Of a DNA stretch of 17,436 nucleotides, positions 1 through 8,133 are shown piece by piece; within the stretch, counting starts at the first letter, position 1; each line of letters begins with the position of its first letter. A model generated the notes under the pieces. That model had not been told where the DNA came from, made no database searches, and saw only the letters and a program-made list of their open reading frames with translations. Origin of the DNA: CAYUYV01 sp964474635. GTDB taxonomy: Bacteria > Pseudomonadota > Alphaproteobacteria > JAJFIK01. Location: assembly GCA_964474635.1 (NCBI GenBank), contig CAYYTT010000081.1, positions 1 to 17,436 of the forward strand, in the 5' to 3' direction. The position numbers and the translations under genes are program-made.

Positions 1-398
1 CCCTTCTGCCCGCCGGCACGACCGTGCCCAGGGCCCACCACCCGCTCGAGACCGGCAACCGCAAGGGCTACATCAACGGCCTGTGGCTGACGATCATTTT
101 GGGCATCTGCTTCACATGCGTGCAGGCCTATGAGTATACCCACGCGGCCTTCGAGTTTTCCGGGAACATCTACGGCGCCACCTTCTTCATGGCGACCGGA
201 TTCCACGGTGCCCATGTGATCATCGGAACGATCTTCCTGATCGTGTGCCTGATCCGGGGCTATGCGGACCACTTCAAGGACGGCAACATCTTCGGCTTTG
301 AAGCGGCTGCCTGGTATTGGCATTTCGTGGATGTCGTGTGGCTGTTCCTCTTCGCGATGATCTATGTCTGGGGTGCTGGTGCTTCCGCGGGCCATTGA
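1..398 (+). CDS. ctaE: Cytochrome c oxidase subunit III, 3' part (start outside the window)
   Basis: C-terminal part of subunit III of an aa3-type haem-copper oxidase, an inner-membrane subunit that supports the catalytic subunit I in oxygen reduction. The reading frame is open from the first complete codon (base 3) and includes LLPAGTTVPRAHHPL ahead of the first available start (GTG 24), so the gene clearly enters from the left. Family hallmarks are AHHPLE, the YEY..A motif near base 130, FHGAHVIIGT (about 200-230) and the terminal WYWHFVDVVWLFLF segment (about 310-350). Three or four membrane helices remain. The stop at 396-398 is followed 12 bases later by a perfect hairpin. DUF983 and SURF1 follow on the same strand, the usual alphaproteobacterial cox order. 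Identity is very secure; only the 5' end is missing. Confidence 0.96.
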   Translation, partial: LLPAGTTVPRAHHPLETGNRKGYINGLWLTIILGICFTCVQAYEYTHAAFEFSGNIYGATFFMATGFHGAHVIIGTIFLIVCLIRGYADHFKDGNIFGFEAAAWYWHFVDVVWLFLFAMIYVWGAGASAGH

Positions 399-409
399 TC
401 TGATTTTCA

Positions 410-431
410 GCCCGCGCAGGTCCGCGCGGGC
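410..431 (+). terminator. Hairpin after ctaE, possible terminator or processing stem
   Basis: GCCCGCGC (410-417) and GCGCGGGC (424-431) form a perfect 8-bp stem with a 6-base loop, starting 12 bases after the ctaE stop. There is no T-run after it on the plus strand (CTTCC follows), so it may attenuate or stabilise the upstream message rather than end it. Confidence 0.4.
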
Positions 432-449
432 CTTCCAAACACGGCACGG

Positions 450-956
450 ATGGCGCGGAATGACGAAGCGTGGTCCGTGCCGGCGGCTTATTGGCCTGCC
501 CAACCGCACCTCCCAGAGCTTGCCTTGCGCGATCCAGAGCCGGCCTTGCGCGATCGGTGCCTCCGCGTGACCGATCCCAGACATTCGGGGCCCAGGGATG
601 TGGCCGGCGGCTCTGCGCTTTTGTTGTGTCTGACCGGCGCCTGCCCGCGCTGCGGACGGGGCCGGTTGTTTTCCGGCCTCCTGTCCCTCGCACCGGCCTG
701 TACCGCATGCGGATTGTCCTATGCCCGCTTCGATCAGGGGGACGGACCCGCCGTTTTTGCGATCTTCATTCTCGGTACCCTTGCCGTCGCCGGCGTGATC
801 GTGGTGGAAGTCCTTTTCAAGGCCCCTTACTGGCTTCAGGCGCTCATCTGGCTTCCCCTCGTTCCGCTGCTGTCGCTTGGCGTGCTTCGGCTTTTGAAGG
901 CATGGCTCGTGTCCGAGCACTACCGTCACGACGCGGATGAAGGGCGTCTAAAATGA
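450..956 (+). CDS. DUF983 family zinc-ribbon membrane protein
   Basis: Small membrane protein of the DUF983 family, often encoded beside cytochrome c oxidase genes; its role is unknown and a link to oxidase biogenesis is inferred from position. The recognisable part begins near residue 60 with CPRCGRGRLFSGLL, followed by CTACGLSY, giving two CxxC pairs that probably bind zinc, then the family signature DQGDGPAVFAIFILG and two transmembrane helices (about residues 100-120 and 127-147). The first 55-60 residues do not resemble the family and contain a seven-residue tandem repeat (PELALRD/PEPALRD), and ATG 450 has no clear ribosome site. In-frame GTG codons at 567 and 600 are alternatives; 600 would give a length closer to the family norm. 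Product confidence is high, start confidence low. It ends 7 bases before SURF1. Confidence 0.82.
   Translation: MARNDEAWSVPAAYWPAQPHLPELALRDPEPALRDRCLRVTDPRHSGPRDVAGGSALLLCLTGACPRCGRGRLFSGLLSLAPACTACGLSYARFDQGDGPAVFAIFILGTLAVAGVIVVEVLFKAPYWLQALIWLPLVPLLSLGVLRLLKAWLVSEHYRHDADEGRLK
514..555 (+). repeat. 21-bp tandem duplication ahead of the DUF983 domain
   Basis: Bases 514-534 and 535-555 are adjacent direct copies differing at two positions (CAGAGCTTG versus CAGAGCCGG), both ending in GCCTTGCGCGATC. The unit is exactly seven codons, so if translated from ATG 450 it yields PELALRD then PEPALRD. It lies in the stretch where the DUF983 start is uncertain. Confidence 0.85.
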
Positions 957-963
957 GGGCGCA

Positions 964-1734
964 ATGACCGGTTTTTATTTCAAGCCCTATCCCGTCTTGA
1001 CCGTGGCAAGCTGCATCGCCCTCGCGATCCTGCTCTATCTTGGTCAATGGCAATTGGAACGACGGGTCTGGAAGCTCGACCTGCTCGACCGGCTCGAGGC
1101 GCGCCCCGCCATGGATCCGGTGCCCCTTGGCACGCTCTGGCCGCCCGCCGACCCTAAAGCCGATCCCTTTGAAACCCTGGAGTTCCGCCCCGTGACCGTC
1201 ACGGGACGCTTCGCCCATGGGCGCGAAATGCTCCTGTTCGGGCACCAGGGGGCAGGCCGGCCGGGATATTTCGTCATCACACCGCTGATCCGGCAGGGCG
1301 CCCGTCCCGTGCTGATCAATCGCGGGTTCGTACCGCTCAATGCGGCCGATCCGACGACCCGGACCGCCGGGCAGGTGCAAGGGCTGGTTACCGTGACGGG
1401 CCTTATCCGGCGCGGCGCGCGCCAGGGGCCCTTCACGCCCGACAATGAACCGGACAAAAACGCCTGGTACTGGCGCGATCTGGAAGCCATGGCCAAAACC
1501 GCGGGCCTCGACGAGGCCCTGCCGCTCAGCCTCGACGCGGCCGCGTCGGCGACACCCCAGGGCGGACTGCCCCAGGGCGGCGTGTCGATCCCGAGCCTGC
1601 GCAACAATCACCTGGGCTACGCGATCACGTGGTTTGGCTTCGCGCTCTGTCTTGTTTTCGTTTACGGCGCCTATCATCGGGCGCAGGGCCGCCTTGGGTG
1701 GCCCGGGGGCGGCACCGCCGCAGGCAAGGAATAA
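964..1734 (+). CDS. SURF1 family cytochrome oxidase assembly protein
   Basis: SURF1 (Shy1-type) assembly factor, 256 residues, which helps insert haem a into subunit I of cytochrome c oxidase. It has the SURF1 layout: an N-terminal membrane helix (about residues 10-28) running into GQWQLERRVWK, a periplasmic domain with VTGRF and a WYWRDLEAMA block, and a second helix near the C-terminus introduced by NNHLGYAITWFGFAL (about 213-237). A repeated PQGG/LPQGG loop sits just before the last helix. ATG 964 is preceded by AGGG (956-959), which overlaps the DUF983 stop, so the two are probably translationally coupled. The stop overlaps the ribosome site of the peptidase downstream. Confidence 0.95.
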   Translation: MTGFYFKPYPVLTVASCIALAILLYLGQWQLERRVWKLDLLDRLEARPAMDPVPLGTLWPPADPKADPFETLEFRPVTVTGRFAHGREMLLFGHQGAGRPGYFVITPLIRQGARPVLINRGFVPLNAADPTTRTAGQVQGLVTVTGLIRRGARQGPFTPDNEPDKNAWYWRDLEAMAKTAGLDEALPLSLDAAASATPQGGLPQGGVSIPSLRNNHLGYAITWFGFALCLVFVYGAYHRAQGRLGWPGGGTAAGKE

Positions 1735-1743
1735 GGGGTCTCC

Positions 1744-3015
1744 ATGGCCGTCGAAGTGTCGAGTTTGTCGAATGGCCTCCGGGTCGTGTGCGATCCCATG
1801 CCGGGGCTGGAGAGCCTCGCCCTTGGTGTTTGGGTCGGCGCAGGCGCGCGCCACGAAGCCAGGGGAGAGCATGGTCTTGCGCATTTTCTGGAGCACATGG
1901 CCTTCAAGGGCACCCAAAGCCGCAGTGCCCTTGAAATCGCCGAAACCATCGAAGCCGTGGGCGGCTACATCAATGCCTATACGAGCCGCGGTCAGACGGC
2001 GTATTACATCCGCTTGCTGAAGGACGATCTGACGCTCGGTGTCGATCTTTTGGCGGATATTCTGCGCCGGCCCACCTTCGCGCCGGACGAGTTCGACCGG
2101 GAGCGCGGGGTGATCCTGCAGGAAATTGCCCGGGCCAACGACACGCCCGAGGATATGGTCTACGACCTTCTTCAGGAGGCGTCCTATCCGGATCAAGTCT
2201 TCGGGCGCGCCATCCTGGGCACGGTGGACAGCGTCGGCGGGGCGAGCACGGAAGACCTTAGGGCTTATCGCGCGCGCTACTATCACCCGAGCGAAATGAT
2301 CCTCTCGGCGGCCGGCGGGGTGGAGCCCCAGACCCTGTTGCGCCTCGCCGAAGCCGCCTTCGGCGACATGCCGGCGAACCCCGCGCCGGCCGAGCCGGAG
2401 CCCGCCCGTTTCATCGGCGGGGAGCGCCGCGAAACGGGCACCGCCGAACAGGCCCATATCACCCTGGCCTTCGAGGGGGCATCGATCCACGACGAGGCCT
2501 ACTACACCGCCTGGGCTTACGGAGACATCTTGGGCGGGGGCATGTCCTCTCGCCTGTTTCAGGACATCCGGGAACGCCAGGGCCTTGCCTATGCGGTCCA
2601 TGCCGGCTCGCGCAGCTATGTGGACACGGGCAGTGTCAGCATTTACGCGGGCACGGGGCCGGAAACGGTGGCGCCCGTGATCGACGCGGTGGCGCGCACC
2701 ATGCGCGCCATGGCCCAGGACGGCGTGCGGGACGAAGAACTCGACCGGGTGAAAGCCCAGATGCGCGCCGGCATTCTGATGGCCCTGGAATCGCCGGCCA
2801 GCCGGGCGGAATGGGCCTGCTCGGACCTCATCAACGAAGGGCGCCTCGTACCCATTGCGGAAATCCGCGAGCGGATCGATGCGGTGGAGCCCGGCGCGAT
2901 CCGGGATTACGCGGCGCGGGTGCTGCAAGGCCCGCCGCTGGCCTTCGCGGCCGTCGGCGATGCGGCGGGTGCGGGGTCCTATGACGCGATGGTCGCGTCC
3001 TTCGCTGGGCGCTAG
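1744..3015 (+). CDS. M16 family zinc metallopeptidase (MPP-beta/PqqL-like)
   Basis: Predicted soluble zinc endopeptidase of 423 residues, related to bacterial ancestors of the mitochondrial processing peptidase. The inverted zinc motif HxxEH is present as H47-F-L-E50-H51, and the distal zinc ligand is E127 in the ERGVILQEI block, with E120 also conserved, at the spacing expected for M16. The NAYTSR segment reads NAYTSRGQTAYY, with G83 where homologues usually have glutamate. The second half carries the M16 C-terminal domain with GGGMSSRLFQDIRERQGLAY (residues 262-281). ATG 1744 has AAGGGG at 1733-1738 overlapping the SURF1 stop. There is no signal peptide, so the substrate is probably cytoplasmic. 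Active-site residues are complete. Confidence 0.93.
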   Translation: MAVEVSSLSNGLRVVCDPMPGLESLALGVWVGAGARHEARGEHGLAHFLEHMAFKGTQSRSALEIAETIEAVGGYINAYTSRGQTAYYIRLLKDDLTLGVDLLADILRRPTFAPDEFDRERGVILQEIARANDTPEDMVYDLLQEASYPDQVFGRAILGTVDSVGGASTEDLRAYRARYYHPSEMILSAAGGVEPQTLLRLAEAAFGDMPANPAPAEPEPARFIGGERRETGTAEQAHITLAFEGASIHDEAYYTAWAYGDILGGGMSSRLFQDIRERQGLAYAVHAGSRSYVDTGSVSIYAGTGPETVAPVIDAVARTMRAMAQDGVRDEELDRVKAQMRAGILMALESPASRAEWACSDLINEGRLVPIAEIRERIDAVEPGAIRDYAARVLQGPPLAFAAVGDAAGAGSYDAMVASFAGR

Positions 3016-3046
3016 GCCGCGCTCGCGCGCCCGGTCTCGCCGCATC

Positions 3047-3637
3047 ATGCCCGGCCTTGGACCGCGAACCGGCCCTGAAAACACCGTGGTGCTCCACGGC
3101 GAGGGATTCTATTTGCGTCATCCGGACTTTTCCGACCACGAAGCATGGGCCGCCGTCCGGGGGCGCAGCCGGACGTTTTTGGAACCCTGGGAACCGGTCT
3201 GGCCGCCCGATGACCTCACCCGGACGGCCTTTCGCCGGCGCATCCGGCGCTATCACCGGGACATCCGGGAGGATTCGGCCTATCCGTTTTTCATGTTCGC
3301 CGGGCGCAGCGATGCGTTCCTGGGGGCTCTGACCCTGTCCCATGTGCGCCGGGGGGTCAGCCAGGCGGCAACGCTTGGCTACTGGATCGGCGAGCCCTAT
3401 GCGGGCCAGGGTTTGATGACGGCGGCGGTGCGTCGCCTGTGCCATTACGCATTCCGTGATTTGCGCCTGCACAGAATCGAAGCAGCATGCATCCCCACGA
3501 ATGAACCGTCCCGGCGCGTTCTGCGCCGCTGCGGCTTTCGCGAGGAAGGCCTTGCCCGCGCCTATTTGAAAATCAATGGCCGCTGGCAAGACCATGTGCT
3601 GTTCGCTCTCCTCGCGGAGGATGACCGCGCCTCCTGA
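3047..3637 (+). CDS. GNAT N-acetyltransferase, RimJ/RimL type
   Basis: Acetyl-CoA-dependent N-acetyltransferase of about 196 residues, resembling RimJ/RimL enzymes that acetylate N-terminal amines of ribosomal proteins; the true acceptor is unknown. The N-terminal LHGEGFYLRHPDFSDHEAW strand-helix is typical. Motif A is GYWIGEPYAGQGLMT (from residue 111), the acetyl-CoA pyrophosphate loop. The family ending follows: LRLHRIEAACIPTNEPSRR, then LRRCGFREEG and a lysine-asparagine-glycine segment. An open frame extends upstream to 2855 inside the peptidase gene, but that part is arginine-rich and reads like a shadow; ATG 3047 is the best start, though no strong ribosome site is visible. It follows the peptidase by 31 bases. 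Confidence 0.88.
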   Translation: MPGLGPRTGPENTVVLHGEGFYLRHPDFSDHEAWAAVRGRSRTFLEPWEPVWPPDDLTRTAFRRRIRRYHRDIREDSAYPFFMFAGRSDAFLGALTLSHVRRGVSQAATLGYWIGEPYAGQGLMTAAVRRLCHYAFRDLRLHRIEAACIPTNEPSRRVLRRCGFREEGLARAYLKINGRWQDHVLFALLAEDDRAS

Positions 3638-3768
3638 ATGGTCACAGACCCGGCCTGGCGTCCGGGATCTGATGGCGGGACCCTTTTGGATGCTCATGGA
3701 CGGATGGGACGGGCCCGGGACTGCGGAGGTCTGGGACGTGCCGTAAGTCTTGGCGGGAGGGTTGGCGT

Positions 3769-6700
3769 TTGGTGCGCGAGACAGACTCCAGGGGTGCGGA
3801 GAGAAGCGGACGGTCTGACCGTCCGCGTGCCCTCACCGGTGCGCCGCATGCCCCGAAACGGGGCGGGACGGACCAGCCCCGCCGCCGCCCGCGCGGACCC
3901 AGGGCCGGCACTCCCACCTCTCCCAAGGCCAGGGCGTCCGTTCTGCATCGCCGCCGCAACCGCAAGGCCCGACTGGGCGGAGTGGAGGCCCTGTTGTCGG
4001 TCATCGCGGGCCTGTTCGCCCTGCTCGTGGCCGGTGCGGCCCTCGTGTCCTTTGTCGTTCCCGGCCATGCGACGCCGCGGATGGTGCCGGCACAGCCCGC
4101 ACTCGATGCCGCCGCGCCGGAGGCTCCGCCCGCGGCTGGCCCTGCCACGCCGGCCCGGCGGAGCGATGGACGGTCCTCGACACTGTTGATGCGTAAGGGC
4201 CTTGCCCGGATCGTCGCCGATCCGGATGCGACGGCCATCAATCTGAAGCCCGCCTTGCGCGATATCACCATCGCGCCGCCCGCCGCCGCACCCCATGAGG
4301 AGGCGGGCACGGCAACGGTCGTGCCGGCGCCCGAGCGTGACCTCGCCACGGGACGCTGGCTGATGGTGTCCTTGATCAATCCGTCCTCCGAGCATCAGGT
4401 CCGCACACTTGTGCTCAACAGCCCCACCCTGGCCGGGGCCGGCCTGTTCGGTGCCGGTGTGCGGGGCCTTGCGGTCAAGGGGGCCGTTTCCTGGGCCGAG
4501 GGCGCGCCCGCCCGTCCGCTCACCTGGGTCGAAACGCGGGCCTCCTCGACGGCCTATGAAGTCCGCCTCACGCCCAACCATCCGACGACGGTTGCCCTGC
4601 TGGTCGATGAACGGGCCGCGCCTTACACGCTTGCGCTCTGGGATGCGGCGGCCTACCGGCGGGTCGATCGGCTCGTGGCTGGGGCAAAGGGTGTCGTTGT
4701 GGGTGTGCTGATGACCCTGATCGCGCTCACGGCGGGGCGTTGGGTGCTCCAGGGTGGGCGGGACGAACTCGCGGCCACGGCCTTTGCCGCGGCCGGTCTT
4801 GTGTTCGTATCGGCTGGCTTTGGCGTGCCCTATACGCTGATTGCGCCGGATGCGGCCCTTGCCGGCGGGCTGCGCGCGGCGTCCCTGATGCTCTTGTCGG
4901 GGGCGGGACTGTTCCTCGTGCTGCGCTGTCTGCCCCTTGCCAAAATCGGCCCCGACTTGCCCCATTTGTTGCCGCGTGCCGCGTTGGGCGCCGTCGCCCT
5001 TGCCGTCTTGGCCTTGCCGGGCGGCTTCTTCGCCGCCCTGGCCGGACCGGTTGCTCTGGCGAGTTCGTTCTTTTGCGCCGGTGTGGCCGTGGTCCTGACA
5101 CGGACCGGCGATGGCCGGGCCTCGGCCCTCGTCCCGGGGCTTGCGCTGATTGTTCTGTGCACCCTTGCGGCCACGCTGCTGTCCGTGACGGTGCCCGGTC
5201 CGCTCGCGGATCTTCAGTCCATGATGCTTACCGGCGGTGTCGCGGCCGGTGTGACCTTGTGCACCCTGTCCTGTCTGCTGACCCGGCCGGGCCTTCACCG
5301 GCGCGGCGCGGGCGCACAGGAGGGGCATGCGCAGGACACGGGCGAGGCCCCGGGCACCCGGGAGGGCGAACAGGAGGAGGCCCACGGCAACGGGCGGGCC
5401 GTCGTCGTTGATGGTCCGCGTGCCACGGACCTTGCCCTTGAGGCGGCGCTTGAAGGCATTTGGGACTATGATGTGCCGTCGGGACGCTTGACGCTCTCGC
5501 CCATGGTGGAGGCCCTGCTCGGCGAGCGCCCGGGCGCCCTGTCGCGCGGTCTGCCGGCCTGGCTGTCCCGTGTGCATCCGGACGATCTGGAGCGTTTCAA
5601 GGCGGGGTTGAAGGCGCAGTTGGCCCGCGTGAACCGCACCTTCGATCTGGAGGCCCGTGTCCTCCACTGCGACCAGCGTTATCGCTGGCTCACCCTGCGC
5701 GGCAAGGTCAGGCCCGGGCCGTCCGGCGAACCGGCGCGCCTTGTCGCGGTGGTGCGGGATGAAACCGGCCGCCGGATGGGGGACATGCAGGCCCATGCGC
5801 GCGCCCTGTTCGACGGGCTGACAGGCCTTGCGGGGCGGGGATTGCTGCTGGACCGGCTGGAGCGGCTGCTGGTCTCCCGGCGGGCGCAGGATCCCGAGCC
5901 GGCGATCATCCTCATTGATCTTGACCACTTCCGCACCGTGAACGAAGTGATGGGCCCCGGTGATGGAGACCTGGTGCTGATCGCCCTGGCGCGCCGCCTT
6001 GAAGGGCTGGTGGATGATCTTGACACGGTGGCACGGGTCGGCGGCGACGAGTTCGCCATCTTGCTGAGTTCGGGCCTTGACGAGGCGGGCGAGGATCAGG
6101 CGGGCCGTCTGGTCTGCGAAGTGCTCTCCGCACCCATCGCGCTTGCCGAACAGGATGTGACCCTGACGGCCTGCGCCGGGATCGCCTGTGTCTCGGGCGA
6201 CCGGACGAGGGCGGAGGATGTGCTGGCCCAGGCCGAAATCGCGCTTTCGCGGGCAAAGTCCAAGGGGGCGAGCCAGGTCTATGCGCTGCGGGCCTCGCCG
6301 AAGGCACCGCCGGCCCTCATGGTGGAAAGCGCCCTTAAGGCGGCGCTGACGCCGCGCCGGCTGGCGCTCACCTACGAGCCCGTTGTCGATCTCCAACGCT
6401 CACGGTTGGGCGGGTTCGACGCCGCGCTGCACGGGATCCTGGGCGCCGAGCAGCCGGTGCCGCCGGAAGCCCTGGTGCGCCGGGCCGAGGCGTCGGGCGC
6501 GATGAAGGATCTGGGCCTGCGCATGGTGGAAGCCGCCGTTGCGCAGATCCAGGACTGGCAGCGCCGCTGGCCAACGGATCCGCCGCTTTTCGTCACCCTG
6601 ATGGTGCCCAGCGTGGAGCTGTTCAGCCTCGATTTTGCCGACGAAGTGCGCACCCTGATCGCCCGGGGCGGGTTGCCGGCGCGCAGCCTGCGCCTTGCAG

Positions 6701-7152
6701 CCGATGACGCGATCCTGTCGGTGCATCCCGAAGCGACCGCCCAGGCCCTGCGGGTTCTGGCGCAGGACGGAGTGGGGCTGGCGCTCGACAATTTCGGGGC
6801 CGGCTTTGGCTCGGTGGCCCGCCTGGCCGGGCAGCCCCTACAGGCGGTCCGATTGCCTGCGTCCCTGGTGGCCGGGGTGGCCGACTGTGACCGCACGGCC
6901 CGGCTGCTGAAGGGCCTGGCGGGCATGATCCACGATCTCGACATCGAAGTTTTGGGGATCGGCGCGGACAGCGAGGCGGAGGTGAAGGCGCTGCGCGATC
7001 TGGGCCTCGATTTTGCCCAGGGCGCGGCCGTGGGCGGGCCCCAGTCGCCGGAGCGGGCGGCAAGCCTGCTGACGCGCATGCTGGGGCCGGAGCGGGGCGC
7101 GCCGGTGGAAACCCCTGGCGCCCTGTTCGGTCAGGTCGACGCCGCCGAATGA
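3769..7152 (+). CDS. Membrane sensor with PAS, active-looking GGDEF and degenerate EAL domain
   Basis: Probable c-di-GMP synthase of up to 1127 residues. Order: arginine-rich cytoplasmic tail (1-70); membrane helix (about 71-98); an extracytoplasmic domain resembling the 7TMR-DISM sensor fold (RWLMVSLINPSSEH...); a block of several membrane helices (about 306-504); a PAS domain with VHPDD (about 555-673); GGDEF domain with GGDEF intact at 758-762; EAL-like domain (about 860-1107). The allosteric RxxD site is absent (DDLD instead). EAL itself reads DAA (884-886), DDFGTG reads DNFGAG, LKID reads VRLP, and the EGVE segment reads IGAD, so phosphodiesterase activity is unlikely. The start may be TTG 3769 or GTG 3772 behind GGGAGG (3755-3760); a later start just before the first helix is possible. 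Ligand unknown. Confidence 0.9.
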   Translation: MVRETDSRGAERSGRSDRPRALTGAPHAPKRGGTDQPRRRPRGPRAGTPTSPKARASVLHRRRNRKARLGGVEALLSVIAGLFALLVAGAALVSFVVPGHATPRMVPAQPALDAAAPEAPPAAGPATPARRSDGRSSTLLMRKGLARIVADPDATAINLKPALRDITIAPPAAAPHEEAGTATVVPAPERDLATGRWLMVSLINPSSEHQVRTLVLNSPTLAGAGLFGAGVRGLAVKGAVSWAEGAPARPLTWVETRASSTAYEVRLTPNHPTTVALLVDERAAPYTLALWDAAAYRRVDRLVAGAKGVVVGVLMTLIALTAGRWVLQGGRDELAATAFAAAGLVFVSAGFGVPYTLIAPDAALAGGLRAASLMLLSGAGLFLVLRCLPLAKIGPDLPHLLPRAALGAVALAVLALPGGFFAALAGPVALASSFFCAGVAVVLTRTGDGRASALVPGLALIVLCTLAATLLSVTVPGPLADLQSMMLTGGVAAGVTLCTLSCLLTRPGLHRRGAGAQEGHAQDTGEAPGTREGEQEEAHGNGRAVVVDGPRATDLALEAALEGIWDYDVPSGRLTLSPMVEALLGERPGALSRGLPAWLSRVHPDDLERFKAGLKAQLARVNRTFDLEARVLHCDQRYRWLTLRGKVRPGPSGEPARLVAVVRDETGRRMGDMQAHARALFDGLTGLAGRGLLLDRLERLLVSRRAQDPEPAIILIDLDHFRTVNEVMGPGDGDLVLIALARRLEGLVDDLDTVARVGGDEFAILLSSGLDEAGEDQAGRLVCEVLSAPIALAEQDVTLTACAGIACVSGDRTRAEDVLAQAEIALSRAKSKGASQVYALRASPKAPPALMVESALKAALTPRRLALTYEPVVDLQRSRLGGFDAALHGILGAEQPVPPEALVRRAEASGAMKDLGLRMVEAAVAQIQDWQRRWPTDPPLFVTLMVPSVELFSLDFADEVRTLIARGGLPARSLRLAADDAILSVHPEATAQALRVLAQDGVGLALDNFGAGFGSVARLAGQPLQAVRLPASLVAGVADCDRTARLLKGLAGMIHDLDIEVLGIGADSEAEVKALRDLGLDFAQGAAVGGPQSPERAASLLTRMLGPERGAPVETPGALFGQVDAAE

Positions 7153-7196
7153 GATGCCGGTCCCTCAGACCAGCGGGCGAGAACGTCAGATCAGTC

Positions 7197-7229
7197 GGCG
7201 GCCCGGAGCCGCAGCGGCGCCGGGCCGCC
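7197..7229. terminator. Strong hairpin between convergent genes, possible bidirectional terminator
   Basis: GGCGGCCCGG (7197-7206) and CCGGGCCGCC (7220-7229) form a perfect 10-bp stem around a 13-base loop. It sits in the 127-bp gap between the convergent ends of the GGDEF protein and yqgE. Neither side has a T-run, so a terminator role rests on position and stem strength. Confidence 0.45.
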
Positions 7230-7279
7230 CTCGCGGCCTTAAGCGCGGTGCCGATTAATCACCCCGCGGCCAGTATCGT

Positions 7280-7894
7280 TCAGGCCGTACCCTGGACGCT
7301 TGAGAGGATGGACGGGCCCACGCCCAGCACGCCAAGGGCCCGTGCCCATTTCTGATCGCACGGTGTGTCGAACACGAGCGAGGAATCGGCCGGCCCATGG
7401 AGCCAGCCATTGTTCTTGATTTCATCCTCAAGCTGGCCCGGGCCCCAGCCCGCATAGCCCAGGGCGAACAGGGCCTGATCGGGCCCGCTGCCATCCGCCA
7501 GAGCCCGCAGCACGTCCACGGTTGCGGTCATGCCGATTTCCTCGGAAATTTCCTGGGTTGCGGAATTCACGCAATAATCGAGGGAATGGAGCACAAAGCC
7601 CCGTTTTGTATCGACCGGACCCCCAATATGGATGCGCAGGGCCGACTCCGGCCCCTCGGGCGGGTCGATGTTCAGGCTCTCGAGCACGCTGTGAAATGTG
7701 AGATCGGGGGAGGGCTTGTTCAGGATCAGACCCATCGCGCCGGATTCCGAATGGGCGCACATATAGATCACGCTGCGCTCGAAAGCGGTGTTTTCCATCG
7801 CTGGAGGCGGCATGGCGATCAGGACCTGGCCAAGCAGACTATCGCCGGTCCAGGTTTCTTCGGGTCCGATCGCGGTGAGAATCGCGCTGGGCAC
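7280..7894 (-). CDS. yqgE: YqgE/AlgH family protein (UPF0301)
   Basis: Conserved protein of 204 residues in the YqgE/AlgH (UPF0301) family; the biochemical role is unsettled and it is probably cytoplasmic. Family blocks are in order: GDSLLGQVLIAMPPPAM at the N-terminus, FERSVIYMCAHSESGAMGLILNK, the glycine-rich HIGGPVD segment, FALGYAGWGPGQLEDEI, and the closing FDTPCDQKWARALGVLGV. The start is GTG 7894, supported by CAGGAG on the minus strand (7905-7910) 10 bases upstream. It is divergent from the peroxiredoxin with about 240 bp between starts and convergent with the GGDEF gene. That divergent gap holds only small dyads (TGCCATGGCA at 7954-7963 and CATGC...GCATG at 8063-8077). Confidence 0.93.
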   Translation of the reverse strand: MPSAILTAIGPEETWTGDSLLGQVLIAMPPPAMENTAFERSVIYMCAHSESGAMGLILNKPSPDLTFHSVLESLNIDPPEGPESALRIHIGGPVDTKRGFVLHSLDYCVNSATQEISEEIGMTATVDVLRALADGSGPDQALFALGYAGWGPGQLEDEIKNNGWLHGPADSSLVFDTPCDQKWARALGVLGVGPSILSSVQGTA

Positions 7895-8133
7895 GGGACA
7901 CTTTCTCCTGAAGGACGGTAAGCCACGATAGGGATTGCGGCGTTGCCCGGCCGTGCCATGGCAGCGTGATCGCCGCCCGGCAGGCCGTAGGCACCGCTTG
8001 CAATCTCTGATATCGCAAAGCCGTCACCAAACCGGCCCACAGGATGCGTCCAGCGCCAGGTTCATGCAAGTCGCATGGCGCGTTGATCCTGAGAGCTTGC
8101 AACTTTTCCAAGACATCCCTGGAGGAAGGTCCT

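Noticed and set aside
844..3084. 746-codon open frame on the minus strand
   Set aside because: It lies antisense to DUF983, SURF1 and the M16 peptidase, all with clear family motifs; the translation is arginine- and glycine-rich with no recognisable domain, as expected of a shadow frame in GC-rich DNA.
3649..3666. Terminator hairpin after the acetyltransferase gene (CCCGG...CCGGG)
   Set aside because: Short stem with an eight-base loop and no adjacent T-run; the nearest TTTT is over ten bases further on. Too weak to list as a feature.
3694..6396. 900-codon open frame on the minus strand
   Set aside because: Antisense to the PAS-GGDEF-EAL gene; low-complexity composition and no motifs. Length alone is not evidence at this GC content.
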